Source of the DNA: Mucilaginibacter conchicola | GTDB taxonomy: Bacteria > Bacteroidota > Bacteroidia > Sphingobacteriales > Sphingobacteriaceae | Direction of reading: 5' to 3' | Assembly: GCF_003432115.1 (NCBI RefSeq) | Contig: NZ_QWDC01000002.1 | Coordinates: 186,001-250,000 of the forward strand | Length of the DNA stretch: 64,000 bases | Shown: positions 1-9,095 of the stretch, piece after piece | Layout: every line of letters begins with the position of its first letter | Position numbering within the stretch: the first letter of the stretch is position 1 | The notes under the pieces: model-generated | What the model was told of the DNA's origin: nothing | What the model saw: the letters and a program-made list of their open reading frames with translations, nothing else | Database searches by the model: none | Position numbers and translations under genes: made by a program

Positions 1-426
1 TTTTGCTTTAAACACAAAGCCCATGCTCAGGATGTAGCCCATGGCCTCGTGCAGGGCCTGGTTGCTTTTAAACATAGGATTGGTGTTGATGTCGGCATGT
101 ACCTCAAGCTCTACCTCGTACAGGTCAAGCAGGTCGCAAAGTTTGTAGGCAATGTCGATAGATTTTTGAACCTCGTGCAGCATACGCTCTTTAATGCTCA
201 TTTTTTGAGAGGTACGCTCCTGATGGATGAACATGAAAGCACCACGCTGCTCGCGGATAAACACAATTACGGTAGCAAAATCTGTAACTGCACCTTTTAC
301 CTGCGAATCTGTCCCTATGCAAACTTTAAGTTTATTACCAAGGTTGGTTTCGCGTTCAATGGCAGCTTCTACTTCTTCCAGTATTGGTGTTTGGATTACC
401 TCACCGCTAAATTTTCTCCAGGTCAT
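1..426 (-). CDS. RNase H-like YkuK family (DUF458) protein, C-terminus cut by window edge
   Basis: The minus strand is open from an ATG at 426 to the window edge, giving 142 codons with no stop, so the C-terminus is missing. The translation begins MTWRKFSGEVIQTPILEE and continues with VCIGTDSQVKGA and VIVFIREQRG. The IGTDSQ strand with an acidic residue, followed by a basic REQR segment, is the pattern I associate with the YkuK/DUF458 family, which has a predicted RNase H-like fold. Its biological role is not established, and full-length members are only slightly longer than the part seen here. The gene is alone on this strand and reads away from gldJ across a repeat-containing gap. Identification rests on motif recall, so the family call is moderate and any substrate is unknown. 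Confidence 0.7.
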   Translation of the reverse strand, partial: MTWRKFSGEVIQTPILEEVEAAIERETNLGNKLKVCIGTDSQVKGAVTDFATVIVFIREQRGAFMFIHQERTSQKMSIKERMLHEVQKSIDIAYKLCDLLDLYEVELEVHADINTNPMFKSNQALHEAMGYILSMGFVFKAK

Positions 427-600
427 AAAAATTTGGTTTAGTTAATTTTTAATGATTGACCCGTAATAGGTCTATAAAAATAAGCGATAAACTATTTTAT
501 AAACGTTATGTAGCAGTGATTTATTTGTTAACATTTAATTGATTGTTAACAGGTTAGGTATAAAAAATCTTTATTAAAGCCGAAAATAGTTTTAAAGGTG

Positions 601-692
601 TGTCATTTCGAACGAGCGACAGCTAGGAGAAATCTTGTTATTCCAAACTTTCAAACTAACAAGATTTCTCCTCGTACCTCGTTCGAAATGAC
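601..692. repeat. Long inverted repeat (REP/MITE-like), family A copy 1
   Basis: The outer arms TGTCATTTCGAACGAG and CTCGTTCGAAATGACA are reverse complements, and the inner arms AGGAGAAATCTTGTT and AACAAGATTTCTCCT pair around a loop of about 20 bases. A second copy lies at 8817-8909 with different but still complementary inner arms. The 427-770 gap between the YkuK-like gene and gldJ otherwise holds an AT-rich stretch (probably the YkuK-like promoter region) and the gldJ terminator. Confidence 0.85.
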
Positions 693-720
693 ATCGTAAG
701 ATTAAAAATTCCTGGCAACA

Positions 721-755
721 AAAAAGCCGCTTCCTTTAAGGGAAGCGGCTTTTTA
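721..755. terminator. Rho-independent terminator downstream of gldJ
   Basis: The stem AGCCGCTTCC / GGAAGCGGCT has a loop of about five bases, with A-runs on one side and T-runs on the other, so it can work in both directions. It lies 15 bases beyond the gldJ stop codon. Confidence 0.85.
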
Positions 756-770
756 TATAAGCTTATGATC

Positions 771-2426
771 TTATCTTGCTTTAAAGGTTTTTGCTTTTTT
801 AACCGGCAAGTGTGGTTTACCTTCAGGGTGTATCTCAGGTGCACCAACCATGGTCATTGCACAACGGAAACCTACCACAGCGCTTGATTCATCCTGGTTC
901 ATAAAGCGGCGGGTTGCAGGGTTTAACCAGTAGGCAAGGTCATTCCATGAACCACCTTTGTATACTTTAGAGTGGTCGTTAACCAATGTGGTTGTGCCAT
1001 AAAGTGCAGTGTTAACAGTATCGTTAAAGCCGCGGTTATCAGCAGTGTAAGCCTTACCTGCAAGCGGGTTCTTCGCATCTGCAGCAACACCCGGCTGGGC
1101 ACTGTTGCCATTTGCACCCGGTTGCTGGTTACCTGCAGCCTGTCCGGCTTGTTGCTGCGCAAGCATTTCGCTATACTTTAATTTCTTGTTAGATCTTGCA
1201 GGGTCTTTAATAGGGCGGCCATACTTATCTTTTGCATACAAACCTTTTGCAGGGTCTGCAAGGCGATTGGTTGTAAATTCGTTACCACGGAAAGGGTTAA
1301 AGTCGTCTACATCTTCAAATGAAGTTTGGCGATAGGTATCAGCAACCCACTCGTTTACGTTACCTGCCATGTTATACAAGCCAAAATCATTAGGCTCATA
1401 AGAACGTACAGGTGCAGTAATATCTGCCTTATCGTTAAGGCCACCGCCCACACCGGCGTTATCACCGTTGCCGCGTTTAAAGTTGGCCAATATTAAACCC
1501 CGTGTTTTACTTTTTGGCGAACGTACACCAAGACCATTCCAAGGGTAAACTTTACCATCATTAATATTTTCAAACTGGGTGTTACCTGCAAGTGCTAAGG
1601 CAGCATATTCCCACTCAGCCTCTGATGGTAAGCGGTACCCTTGTTTTACTATACCATCTTCCATACGTACAGGGCGCACAGCACGGCCGTTTTTACCCGT
1701 ACCGGTTGCTTTCGCGTTCGGGTTAAGGTCAGGTATCATTTTCTTACCATCAATACCTTGCCCCTGATACTGGCCGTTCAAATACATAACTGTATTGAAT
1801 GGCTGATCGGCACCAGTGCCTGCACCAGCATTGCCCTGGCCTTGTTTGCCTGCTTTATCTTTCCAGGTAACAAGGTTGCCACGTGCACGTAAAATATTCT
1901 CGTTGGTACGGTCGGTACGCCATACACAGTACTCCTGCGCCTGATCCCAGGTTACGCCCACAACCGGGTAATCCTGAAAAGCAGGGTGGCGTAAGTAGTT
2001 ATCTACATAAGGCTCGTTGTATGATAGCGGGCTGCGCCATACCAATGTATCGGGCAGGGCATTGTAGTAAAGCTCGTTATCATTAGGGAAGGTAATATTT
2101 ATCCAATGAAGGTAATCTAACCAATCCTGGTTTGATACCTCGGTTTCATCCATATAAAATGATGGTACAGTTACCCTGCGGCGAATATTGTTGTATTCGT
2201 AAACAACATCCTGATCGGCACTGCCACCCAATACAAATGTACCACCTTCAATAGGTACAAGGCCCGGGCCGGGTGTTGGGTGTGTTTGCCTAAAACGCAG
2301 GTAACCGCCGTTTGTCCTGTCGTTATAGGACATACCGGTTTTTTGCGACTGCTCTTTTTTACTGCAGCTGCTAAGCATAAAGCTTAAGCCCAACATCACT
2401 AAAGCAGTAGTGGTAAGTACTCTCAT
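771..2426 (-). CDS. gldJ: GldJ-like gliding motility / type IX secretion lipoprotein (SUMF1/FGE-sulfatase domain)
   Basis: This is a lipoprotein of about 551 residues. The N-terminal hydrophobic segment ends in a lipobox (FMLSSC), so it should be lipid-anchored. The body is a formylglycine-generating-enzyme-like fold: PIEGGTFVLGG near the start, FYMDETEVSNQDW, VGVTWDQAQEYCVW, GYRLPSEAEWEYAA, NVNEWVADTYR and, near the end, KGGSWND and NPATRRF. GldJ and GldK of the gliding/T9SS machinery have this fold without known enzyme activity. The length and the porV neighbour favour GldJ. I place the start at the ATG at 2426; a TTG two codons upstream is also open but less likely. In Flavobacterium johnsoniae, as I recall, porU lies beside gldJ and porV. 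Here porV is divergent and porU is absent from the window. Confidence 0.85.
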   Translation of the reverse strand: MRVLTTTALVMLGLSFMLSSCSKKEQSQKTGMSYNDRTNGGYLRFRQTHPTPGPGLVPIEGGTFVLGGSADQDVVYEYNNIRRRVTVPSFYMDETEVSNQDWLDYLHWINITFPNDNELYYNALPDTLVWRSPLSYNEPYVDNYLRHPAFQDYPVVGVTWDQAQEYCVWRTDRTNENILRARGNLVTWKDKAGKQGQGNAGAGTGADQPFNTVMYLNGQYQGQGIDGKKMIPDLNPNAKATGTGKNGRAVRPVRMEDGIVKQGYRLPSEAEWEYAALALAGNTQFENINDGKVYPWNGLGVRSPKSKTRGLILANFKRGNGDNAGVGGGLNDKADITAPVRSYEPNDFGLYNMAGNVNEWVADTYRQTSFEDVDDFNPFRGNEFTTNRLADPAKGLYAKDKYGRPIKDPARSNKKLKYSEMLAQQQAGQAAGNQQPGANGNSAQPGVAADAKNPLAGKAYTADNRGFNDTVNTALYGTTTLVNDHSKVYKGGSWNDLAYWLNPATRRFMNQDESSAVVGFRCAMTMVGAPEIHPEGKPHLPVKKAKTFKAR

Positions 2427-2650
2427 CTTCAAATTGTAAATATTTGCTGGTAAATTTATAAAAAATTAAATAACAAATTACGCTAAAAAGGGCAATAGCA
2501 AAGCGCATTTTGCCCTGTGTGCTTTTGTACGCCAAATTTAGTGCGCCGGTTACAATTATTTGCAAAATACCAATACTTTAACAGTGGTTTGCATATATAA
2601 TAGAATGTTAAATTTATTACTTATTTACATAATAAGATTAAATTGCACCA

Positions 2651-3835
2651 ATGAAATTCCTGAAACCCGAAAGCCTTGCACTGTATGTTTTGCTTATAAT
2701 ACCGGCATTTGCAACTGCACAAAGCTCAACAGGCGTTAACGGTGGTGGCACAAATTCAATACTTACGGCGGTCCCTTTTTTGAACATCACACCCGACTCC
2801 CGTTCTGGCGCCATGGGCGATGCCGGTGTTGCACTTTCGGCTGATGTGAATGATAATTACTGGAACCCGGCCAAGCTTGCCTTTTTAGAAGATAACCACA
2901 ACCTGTCTGTTTCATACAACCCCTGGTTACGCCATTTAGTGCCCGATGTAAGTTTATCATACCTAAGCTATGCTTACAAAATGGATGAGCGCAACACCTT
3001 AGGTGCATCACTAAGATATTTTAATTTAGGATCAATACAATTGGTAGACCCTAACCAGGTAGATCTTGGCACATACATCCCAAATGAGTTTGCCTTTGAC
3101 GTTGCTTTTGCACGTAAGTTTGGCAACAACCTGTCTTTAGGGTTACAAGCCAGGTATATTTACTCAAACTTTAACAACGGCGCTTTCGTAACCGGTAGTG
3201 GCCAGGTTAATAAAGCAGGCAATGCCTTTGCAGCAGGCGTATCGGTATTTTACAGCCAGGGATATGGTGATAATAAAACCTTTTCATTTGGTACCAATAT
3301 TTCTAACATCGGCACTAAAATAAATTACGCCGATAACGGGCCATCGTACTTTTTGCCAACCAATTTAAAATTTGGTGTTGCCAACGCCTGGAAGTTAGAC
3401 AGCCTGAATAAATTCACCGTAGCGCTTGATTTTAACAAACTCCTGGTACCTACCCCGCCTATCCGCGATGCACAAGGAAATATTGTTAAAGGGCATGATG
3501 ATAATGTATCAGTCCCTGCAGGTATTTTCCAATCTTTTGGGGATGCGCCGGGTGGTTTTAGCGAGGAGTTAAAGGAATTTACTCTTTCGCCTGCAGTAGA
3601 GTATATGTACAACAACATGTTTGCTTTGCGTGCAGGTTATTTCTACGAGAATCCGCAAAAGGGTGGGCGCCATTACCTTACCACCGGTTTTGGGTTAAAG
3701 TACAAAGATTATAGGTTTGATTTTGCCTACCTTATGGCAAGCCAGCAAAATAGTCCGCTGGCAAACACCCTGCGTTTTACTTTATCGGCTAACTTTGGCG
3801 GCGTAAATAACGCTTCAACAGCGGCAAAAAAATAA
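2651..3835 (+). CDS. porV: Type IX secretion system outer-membrane protein PorV (LptO)
   Basis: This is a 394-residue barrel protein of the FadL/PorV type. A signal peptide ends near residue 24 (ATAQ), followed by VPFLNITPDSRSGAMGDAGV, the hallmark N-terminal segment of PorV with its NPA-containing follow-up (NDNYWNPAKLAF). The rest alternates short aromatic strands and ends in TLRFTLSANFGG, as expected for an outer-membrane barrel. In the type IX system PorV shuttles cargo to the PorU sortase. It is divergent from gldJ across a 224-base gap that must hold both promoters. The stop codon is followed immediately by the ispF start, so the two are probably co-transcribed although functionally unrelated. 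Confidence 0.88.
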   Translation: MKFLKPESLALYVLLIIPAFATAQSSTGVNGGGTNSILTAVPFLNITPDSRSGAMGDAGVALSADVNDNYWNPAKLAFLEDNHNLSVSYNPWLRHLVPDVSLSYLSYAYKMDERNTLGASLRYFNLGSIQLVDPNQVDLGTYIPNEFAFDVAFARKFGNNLSLGLQARYIYSNFNNGAFVTGSGQVNKAGNAFAAGVSVFYSQGYGDNKTFSFGTNISNIGTKINYADNGPSYFLPTNLKFGVANAWKLDSLNKFTVALDFNKLLVPTPPIRDAQGNIVKGHDDNVSVPAGIFQSFGDAPGGFSEELKEFTLSPAVEYMYNNMFALRAGYFYENPQKGGRHYLTTGFGLKYKDYRFDFAYLMASQQNSPLANTLRFTLSANFGGVNNASTAAKK

Positions 3836-4318
3836 ATGACTAAAATTAAAGTAGGCTTTGGGTTTGATGTACATCAGCTAAAGCAAAACCACCCTTTTGT
3901 ATTAGGTGGCGTAAACCTTGAACATACCAGCGGCGCTTATGGCCACTCTGATGCCGATGTAATGCTGCATGCCATTTGCGACGCTCTTTTAGGTGCCGCC
4001 AACCTGCGCGATATCGGCTACCATTTCTCTAACAAAGACGATCGCTGGAAGGGCATCAGTAGCCTTATATTGCTGCAACACGTGGTAAAACTGCTTGATG
4101 AAAAAGGCTGGAAAATTGGCAATATCGATGCCATGGTATGCCTTGAGGCACCCAAGATAAACCCGCACATCCCGGCCATGCAAGCCAATATTGCCAAAGC
4201 TGCCGGTATAGATATTGAAGATATCTCCATTAAAGCAACCACCAACGAGCAGCTTGGTTTTATTGGTAGAGAAGAGGGCGTTGTGGCTTATGCGGTTTGT
4301 TTGATAGTGAAGGGGTAA
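3836..4318 (+). CDS. ispF: 2-C-methyl-D-erythritol 2,4-cyclodiphosphate synthase
   Basis: This is the fifth enzyme of the non-mevalonate isoprenoid pathway, converting CDP-ME 2-phosphate to the cyclic diphosphate. At 160 residues it has full family length. The metal-binding DVH motif sits at residues 11-13 (GFGFDVHQL), followed by GHSDADVMLHAICDALLGA, DIGYHFSN, and ATTNEQLGFIGREEG near the C-terminus. The start codon directly abuts the porV stop, so translation may be coupled. No other MEP-pathway gene is in the window. Confidence 0.97.
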   Translation: MTKIKVGFGFDVHQLKQNHPFVLGGVNLEHTSGAYGHSDADVMLHAICDALLGAANLRDIGYHFSNKDDRWKGISSLILLQHVVKLLDEKGWKIGNIDAMVCLEAPKINPHIPAMQANIAKAAGIDIEDISIKATTNEQLGFIGREEGVVAYAVCLIVKG

Positions 4319-4339
4319 TTTCAAACCTATCTACGTTAC

Positions 4340-4427
4340 GTCATTGCGAGGAGCGACAGCGACGTGGCAATCCCCTACTTACAGAGCAACCTGCAAATCG
4401 AGGATTGCCACGCTACGCTCGCAATAA
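4340..4427. repeat. REP-like inverted repeat, family B copy 1
   Basis: GTCATTGCGAGGAGC at the left is mirrored by GATTGCCACGCTACGCTCGC at the right, and GACGTGGCAATC pairs with GATTGCCACG. Related copies are at 13291-13417 and 43488-43585. This copy ends imperfectly (CGCAATAA instead of CGCAATGAC). Confidence 0.8.
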
Positions 4428-4625
4428 GGTAGTGGTGAGCTCGCGTTAGGGGTAGCAGCGGATACCTGCCCTGTGCCTAATGCCAGTGCGCGTATGAGCG
4501 GATAACCCGACCGCAGGGAACGCCCAAATCACCCCACTCCATTTTTTGATTTCAGCCCGGAATAACAAGGCTGTGTAATAAAATCACATTAATCCTAAAC
4601 TCATTAAAATCAGCGGTCTTTTATG
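4428..4625. other. Non-coding spacer between family B repeat and uvrA promoter
   Basis: There is no credible reading frame. The first half (about 4435-4530) is richer in G and C than the flanks and contains segments such as AGCAGCGGATACCTGCCC and ACCGCAGGGAACGCCC. It looks like another dispersed intergenic repeat, but there is no second copy in the window to prove it. Confidence 0.4.
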
Positions 4626-4633
4626 TATATTTG
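4626..4633 (+). promoter_or_regulatory. Bacteroidota -7 element for uvrA
   Basis: TATATTTG matches the Bacteroidota sigma-factor -7 consensus TAnnTTTG. It predicts an untranslated leader of about 60 bases before the uvrA ATG. I do not see a clear TTTG at the -33 position, and no LexA-type box was recognised. Confidence 0.55.
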
Positions 4634-4701
4634 CGAAAATTTTTAGCAATGCGCATGTAGCCTAAAACCATGCCGCATTTACAATGTTTCCATAAAGATA
4701 T

Positions 4702-7548
4702 ATGAGCGAAAAAATAATAGATCTGGGCGAGCAAAGTGAGGTTGAGGTTTATGGTGCCCGGGTACACAATCTAAAAAATATCGACGTTTCTTTTCCGCGC
4801 AACAAGCTGGTAGTTATAACCGGCCTTAGTGGCAGCGGCAAATCATCGTTGGCTTTCGACACCATTTATGCCGAGGGCCAGCGCCGCTATATGGAAACTT
4901 TTTCGGCCTATTCGCGCCAGTTTATGGGCGGTATGGAACGGCCGGATGTAGACAAGGTATCGGGCCTTAGTCCGGTGATTGCCATTGAGCAAAAAACCAC
5001 CAGCAAAAACCCGCGCTCTACAGTGGGTACCATTACCGAGATATACGATTTTATGCGTTTGCTTTTTGCCCGCGCAGGTGATGCCTACAGCTACACCACC
5101 GGCGAAAAGATGGAACGCATGAGCGAAGACCAGATACTGAAAACCATTGCCGATAAATTCGATGGGCAGCCGGTGAATATTTTGGCGCCCGTAGTAAAAG
5201 CCCGCAAAGGCCACTACCGCGAGCTGTTTGAACAGATCCGCAAGCAGGGCTATCTGAAAGTTTATGTTGACGGCCAGATAATGGACGTTGAGCCAAAAAT
5301 GCAACTCGACCGTTACAAGATCCACGATATTGATATTGTGGTGGATAGATTGACGGTAACTGAAGCGGATAGCAAACGCCTGTTTACTTCGGTACAATCG
5401 GCTTTAAAAACGGCTAAGGGTATCATCCGTATTGCGGATAAGGATAACAACGTTGCCTACTTCAGTAAATACCTGATGGACCCGGTATCGGGCATATCTT
5501 ATGATGAGCCGCAGCCGAATACTTTCTCGTTCAACTCGCCTTATGGTGCCTGCGAGAAATGTAACGGCCTGGGTTATATTTTTGAGGTGGATGAAGCCTC
5601 GGTTATACCGAACCCTAAGCTGAGTATCCTAAATGGCGGTTTAGCACCTATCGGCGAATACCGCGAGACCTGGATCTTCCAAGTGCTGAAATCATTAGCT
5701 AAAAAATATGAGTTCTCGTTATCAACCCCTATAGAGAAGCTTACCCGCGAACAATTGGAGATCATTTTGAACGGCACGCCGGATATGATAACCGTTGCTG
5801 TTGAGTATAATAAATGGAACGTTCAAAGCTACCAGATCACGTTTGATGGTATCATCCGAATGCTGGAAGAGCAGCAGGAACGCCGCGGCGACGAAGGTAT
5901 GGACGATATGGAAAACTATCGCGTGCTGCGTACTTGCCCGGTTTGTGAAGGTGCCCGTTTAAAGAAAGAATCGCTGCATTTTAAGGTTGATGAAAAGAAC
6001 ATCTTTGAGCTGGCCTGCATGGACATCACTACGTTGGATGCCTGGTTCACCGGTTTAGAAAATCGTTTGAACGAGCGTCAGAACGTCATCGCTAAAGAGA
6101 TATTAAAAGAGATCCGCGCACGTATAGGCTTCCTGTTGGATGTTGGCTTAAGCTACCTGACTTTAGACCGCACAGCTAAAACACTATCAGGCGGCGAAGC
6201 GCAGCGCATCAGGCTGGCTACGCAGATAGGCTCGCAACTGATGAATGTAATGTACATACTGGATGAGCCAAGCATCGGCTTACACCAGCGCGATAACGAG
6301 CGCCTGATAAACGCCCTTAAAAACCTGCGCGACCTGGGTAATACCGTACTGGTTGTTGAACACGATAAAGATATGATACTGGAAGCCGACCACGTGATTG
6401 ACATGGGGCCGGCAGCAGGTGTACACGGTGGTACCGTGGTGGCCGAAGGCACACCAGCACAATTGATGAGCGCTACAACGCTTACCACATCATACATAAA
6501 CGGTAAAAAAGAAATTGCCATCCCAAAAAAACGTAGAGAGGGTAACGGCAAATCATTGAGCCTTAAAAAAGCAACGGGACATAACCTGAAAAAAGTTTCG
6601 GTTGATTTTCCGTTGGGTAAATTGATAGGTGTAACCGGGGTATCAGGTTCAGGTAAATCGAGCTTGATCATCGAGACCTTATACCCTATCCTGAATCATC
6701 ATTTCTTCCGCGCTAAAAAGCATCCGCTTCCGTATGAGAAAATTGAAGGACTGGAAAATATTGATAAGGTAATCGAGATAGACCAAACGCCTATTGGCCG
6801 TACGCCGCGTTCAAATCCGGCTACTTATACCGGTGTGTTCTCTGATATCCGCAACCTGTTTGTTGCACTGCCGGAGTCGCGCATACGGGGATATAAACCG
6901 GGCCGCTTCTCGTTCAACGTAAAAGGTGGCCGTTGCGAGACCTGCCAGGGTGCAGGCATGAAAGTGATAGAAATGAATTTCCTGCCGGATGTACAGGTAC
7001 CTTGCGAAGAATGCCAGGGCCGCCGCTACAACCGCGAAACACTTGAGGTCCGTTACCGCGGCAAATCTATCAGCGATGTACTGGACATGAGCATTGAGGA
7101 TGCTACGCCATTCTTTGAGCATATCCCATCCATCTATCGCAAAGTAAAAACTTTGAACGATGTAGGTTTGGGTTACATCACCTTAGGCCAGGCATCTACC
7201 ACCCTATCAGGCGGTGAGGCGCAGCGTGTAAAACTGGCTACCGAACTTTCTAAAAAAGATACCGGCAATACATTCTACATTTTAGATGAACCTACAACCG
7301 GCTTGCACTTTGAAGATATTAACGTACTGCTTGGTGTATTGCAGCAACTGGTTGATAAAGGCAACACCGTACTGGTGATAGAGCACAACCTCGACGTAAT
7401 AAAAGTAGTTGACCACGTGATAGATGTTGGCCCCGAAGGTGGCGCAGGCGGTGGTAAGATCCTGTTCAGCGGTACTCCCGAAGGCCTTTGCAAAGTAAAA
7501 GAAAGCTTTACAGGTAAGTTTTTGAAAAAGGAGATGGGGATAAAATAG
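4702..7548 (+). CDS. uvrA: Excinuclease ABC subunit A (UvrA)
   Basis: This is the 948-residue DNA-damage sensor of nucleotide excision repair, full length. Two ABC ATPase halves are visible. The first Walker A is GLSGSGKSS at about 41-49, the second GVSGSGKSS at about 644-652, each followed by a LSGGEAQR signature and a Walker B ([11 protein letters not shown] and [11 protein letters not shown]). Zinc-finger cysteine pairs are at about 284 (CEKC), 412 (CPVC), 745 (CETC) and 768 (CEEC). UvrA loads UvrB onto lesions. uvrB lies about 1.5 kb downstream on the same strand but in a separate transcription unit, with a toxin-antitoxin pair and upp in between. Confidence 0.98.
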   Translation: MSEKIIDLGEQSEVEVYGARVHNLKNIDVSFPRNKLVVITGLSGSGKSSLAFDTIYAEGQRRYMETFSAYSRQFMGGMERPDVDKVSGLSPVIAIEQKTTSKNPRSTVGTITEIYDFMRLLFARAGDAYSYTTGEKMERMSEDQILKTIADKFDGQPVNILAPVVKARKGHYRELFEQIRKQGYLKVYVDGQIMDVEPKMQLDRYKIHDIDIVVDRLTVTEADSKRLFTSVQSALKTAKGIIRIADKDNNVAYFSKYLMDPVSGISYDEPQPNTFSFNSPYGACEKCNGLGYIFEVDEASVIPNPKLSILNGGLAPIGEYRETWIFQVLKSLAKKYEFSLSTPIEKLTREQLEIILNGTPDMITVAVEYNKWNVQSYQITFDGIIRMLEEQQERRGDEGMDDMENYRVLRTCPVCEGARLKKESLHFKVDEKNIFELACMDITTLDAWFTGLENRLNERQNVIAKEILKEIRARIGFLLDVGLSYLTLDRTAKTLSGGEAQRIRLATQIGSQLMNVMYILDEPSIGLHQRDNERLINALKNLRDLGNTVLVVEHDKDMILEADHVIDMGPAAGVHGGTVVAEGTPAQLMSATTLTTSYINGKKEIAIPKKRREGNGKSLSLKKATGHNLKKVSVDFPLGKLIGVTGVSGSGKSSLIIETLYPILNHHFFRAKKHPLPYEKIEGLENIDKVIEIDQTPIGRTPRSNPATYTGVFSDIRNLFVALPESRIRGYKPGRFSFNVKGGRCETCQGAGMKVIEMNFLPDVQVPCEECQGRRYNRETLEVRYRGKSISDVLDMSIEDATPFFEHIPSIYRKVKTLNDVGLGYITLGQASTTLSGGEAQRVKLATELSKKDTGNTFYILDEPTTGLHFEDINVLLGVLQQLVDKGNTVLVIEHNLDVIKVVDHVIDVGPEGGAGGGKILFSGTPEGLCKVKESFTGKFLKKEMGIK

Positions 7549-7565
7549 GTACAGAAAGTTGTACA
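7549..7565. promoter_or_regulatory. Candidate YefM operator (TGTACA core)
   Basis: GGTACAGAAAGTTGTACA starts at the uvrA stop codon. It contains a GTACA/TGTAC inverted repeat and a hexamer TGTACA at 7560-7565, about 40 bases before the yefM ATG. In E. coli the YefM-YoeB complex binds palindromes with a TGTACA core, so the placement fits autoregulation. That it works this way here is inference. Confidence 0.5.
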
Positions 7566-7605
7566 TGTTTATTTTATTCTTTATCTTAGATTAAATTACT
7601 TTACC

Positions 7606-7860
7606 ATGCAGATAACAACGTATACATCTTTCAGACAGCAGCTTAAAAGCTACTTGGATAAAGTGCGTAAAGATCATATGCCTTTGTTTGTAACAAACAG
7701 TAAAGACGAGGATGTTGTTGTGCTTTCTAAATCTGATTATGAGAGTATGGAAGAGACTTTTTATCTTTTAAAAAGTCCTAAAAATGCTTTGCGATTACTG
7801 CAAGGTATCGAAGATTACGAAAAAGGTTTAGCCAAGGAAAGAAGCCTCATTGAAGAATGA
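7606..7860 (+). CDS. yefM: YefM/Phd family antitoxin
   Basis: This 84-residue antitoxin of a type II toxin-antitoxin module should bind and neutralise the YoeB-like toxin encoded next to it. The N-terminus QITTYTSFRQQLKSYLDKV and the central VVVLSKSDYESMEETFYLL are typical of the YefM/Phd DNA-binding domain. The acidic C-terminal half (GIEDYEKGLAKERSLIEE) is the usual toxin-wrapping tail. Its last codons overlap the toxin start by four bases (ATGA), the classic coupled arrangement. It sits directly after uvrA, with a TGTACA-containing operator candidate upstream. Confidence 0.93.
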   Translation: MQITTYTSFRQQLKSYLDKVRKDHMPLFVTNSKDEDVVVLSKSDYESMEETFYLLKSPKNALRLLQGIEDYEKGLAKERSLIEE

Positions 7861-8111
7861 AGATCGTTTTTCTTGACCAAGCCTGGGAAGATTATCTCCA
7901 TTGGCAAAATACTGACAAGGTCACTTTAAAGAAGATAAACGCCTTAGTTAAAGAAATAGACCGCTCGCCATTCGAAGGTAGCGGTAAGCCGGAACCTCTA
8001 AAACACAATTTAGCCGGCTGGTGGTCGCGCAGGATAAATCTTGAACACAGAATAGTTTACAAAATTGATAACGAAAGCGTTGTGATATTACAATGCAGAT
8101 ATCATTATTAA
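7857..8111 (+). CDS. yoeB: YoeB family ribosome-dependent mRNA endonuclease toxin
   Basis: This 84-residue RelE-superfamily toxin cleaves mRNA on the ribosome. It retains the family's functional residues: a Glu in the EPLKHNL segment, WWSRRINLEHRIVYK in the centre, and the C-terminal CRYHY with the catalytic His-Tyr pair. Length and domain are intact, so the toxin is probably active. It overlaps yefM by four bases. It ends seven bases before the convergent upp gene, with no terminator hairpin between them, so read-through antisense to upp is possible. Confidence 0.95.
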   Translation: MKIVFLDQAWEDYLHWQNTDKVTLKKINALVKEIDRSPFEGSGKPEPLKHNLAGWWSRRINLEHRIVYKIDNESVVILQCRYHY

Positions 8112-8118
8112 GCATTAC

Positions 8119-8775
8119 TTACGCCTTTTCCCCAAACGCCAAATCGCCCGCATCACCCAAACCGGGTACGATATAAGCTTTGCTGGTCATCTCGTCATCA
8201 ACGGCACAGGTCCAGATACGGGCTTTGGGCAGGTTGGCACGTACGTGGGCAATACCTTCGGTACTGGCAATTACGCAGGCAATATGCAGGGCTTTGATAT
8301 CATAAAGCGCCATCAGCTCTTTACAGACCAACACCATACTTTGGCCGGTGGCAAGCATCGTATCGCAGATGATCAACACCTTGCCAGTAAGATCCGGACT
8401 GGAGATATGGTTAAGCTGGATGGTAAAATCGCCGCTCTTTTTTACTTTTCTGAAAGCAGTAATAAAGGCAGAAGGCGAACGGTCAAAGAAGTTAATAAAA
8501 CCCTGATGAAAGGGTAAGCCCGCCCGCATAATGGTACCAATAACCGGTTCATCGGCAGGCATATTTACGGGTGCAATGCCCAGCGGGGTTTGCACTTCAG
8601 TTTCGGTGTATTGTAACGTCTTGCTAATCTCGTAAGCCAGTATGCTGCCCAGCCTTTCCTGGTTCTGCCTGAAACGGAATTTATCCTGCTGAATATTCAC
8701 ATCCCGCATCTCAGCTAAAAACTGGTTGGCAATGCTGTTGGTTTTATTAAGGATAAATGGCTGTATGGTTGGCAT
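8119..8775 (-). CDS. upp: Uracil phosphoribosyltransferase
   Basis: This pyrimidine salvage enzyme makes UMP from uracil and PRPP. The 218-residue protein has the type I PRTase PRPP-binding loop (VLIICDTMLATGQSM), an upstream flexible-loop region (GTIMRAGLPFHQGFINFF) and the C-terminal uracil-binding segment (YIVPGLGDAGDLAFGEK), which is strongly conserved in Upp. It is monocistronic and convergent with yoeB. The region upstream of its start is followed by dispersed repeats that occupy most of the gap to uvrB. Confidence 0.95.
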   Translation of the reverse strand: MPTIQPFILNKTNSIANQFLAEMRDVNIQQDKFRFRQNQERLGSILAYEISKTLQYTETEVQTPLGIAPVNMPADEPVIGTIMRAGLPFHQGFINFFDRSPSAFITAFRKVKKSGDFTIQLNHISSPDLTGKVLIICDTMLATGQSMVLVCKELMALYDIKALHIACVIASTEGIAHVRANLPKARIWTCAVDDEMTSKAYIVPGLGDAGDLAFGEKA

Positions 8776-8816
8776 GGTTAAAGATACAGAAGCCTAAGCA
8801 GTATCCAAACCCAAAC

Positions 8817-8909
8817 TGTCATTTCGAACGAGGAACGAGGAGAAATCTTCTACACCATGAGTATCGCATGCAGAAGATTTCTCCTCGCTCCCGCTTGTTC
8901 GAAATGACA
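8817..8909. repeat. Long inverted repeat, family A copy 2
   Basis: TGTCATTTCGAACG pairs with GTTCGAAATGACA at the ends. The inner arms AGGAGAAATCTTCT and AGAAGATTTCTCCT pair around a loop. Compared with copy 1 the inner stem has changed on both sides together (…CTTGTT/AACAAG… against …CTTCT/AGAAG…), so base-pairing is kept. Confidence 0.85.
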
Positions 8910-8925
8910 ATCAAGTTGATTATTT

Positions 8926-8966
8926 TAAAAGTCCTCTCCTTTGGAGAGGATTTAGGTGAGGCCTCC
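8926..8966. repeat. Short hairpin repeat, family C copy 1 (partial)
   Basis: GTCCTCTCCTTTGGAGAGGA forms a short stem and is followed by TTTAGGTGAGGCCTC. The same module is at 30637-30668 in a fuller element. The rest of the 8776-9095 gap holds only the uvrB promoter. Confidence 0.7.
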
Positions 8967-9079
8967 TGACATACCGTTGTCACTCCCCCTTATTTCCTTT
9001 GCACTACGATATCGAACATTGCTCCGTCAAAATCGTTATCACATATTGCCGATCACTCAAATAACTAATCGTTTATACG

Positions 9080-9087
9080 TATTTTTG
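9080..9087 (+). promoter_or_regulatory. Bacteroidota -7 element for uvrB
   Basis: TATTTTTG fits TAnnTTTG and ends eight bases before the uvrB ATG, giving a leader of a few bases at most. Confidence 0.6.
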
Positions 9088-9095
9088 TTTAACGC

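Noticed and set aside
4843..5397. A 184-codon minus-strand frame inside uvrA
   Set aside because: Same reason: wholly antisense to conserved uvrA sequence, no coding features of its own.
6153..6671. A 172-codon minus-strand frame inside uvrA
   Set aside because: It is a shadow of a conserved ATPase region, with low-complexity Ser/Pro content and no independent evidence.
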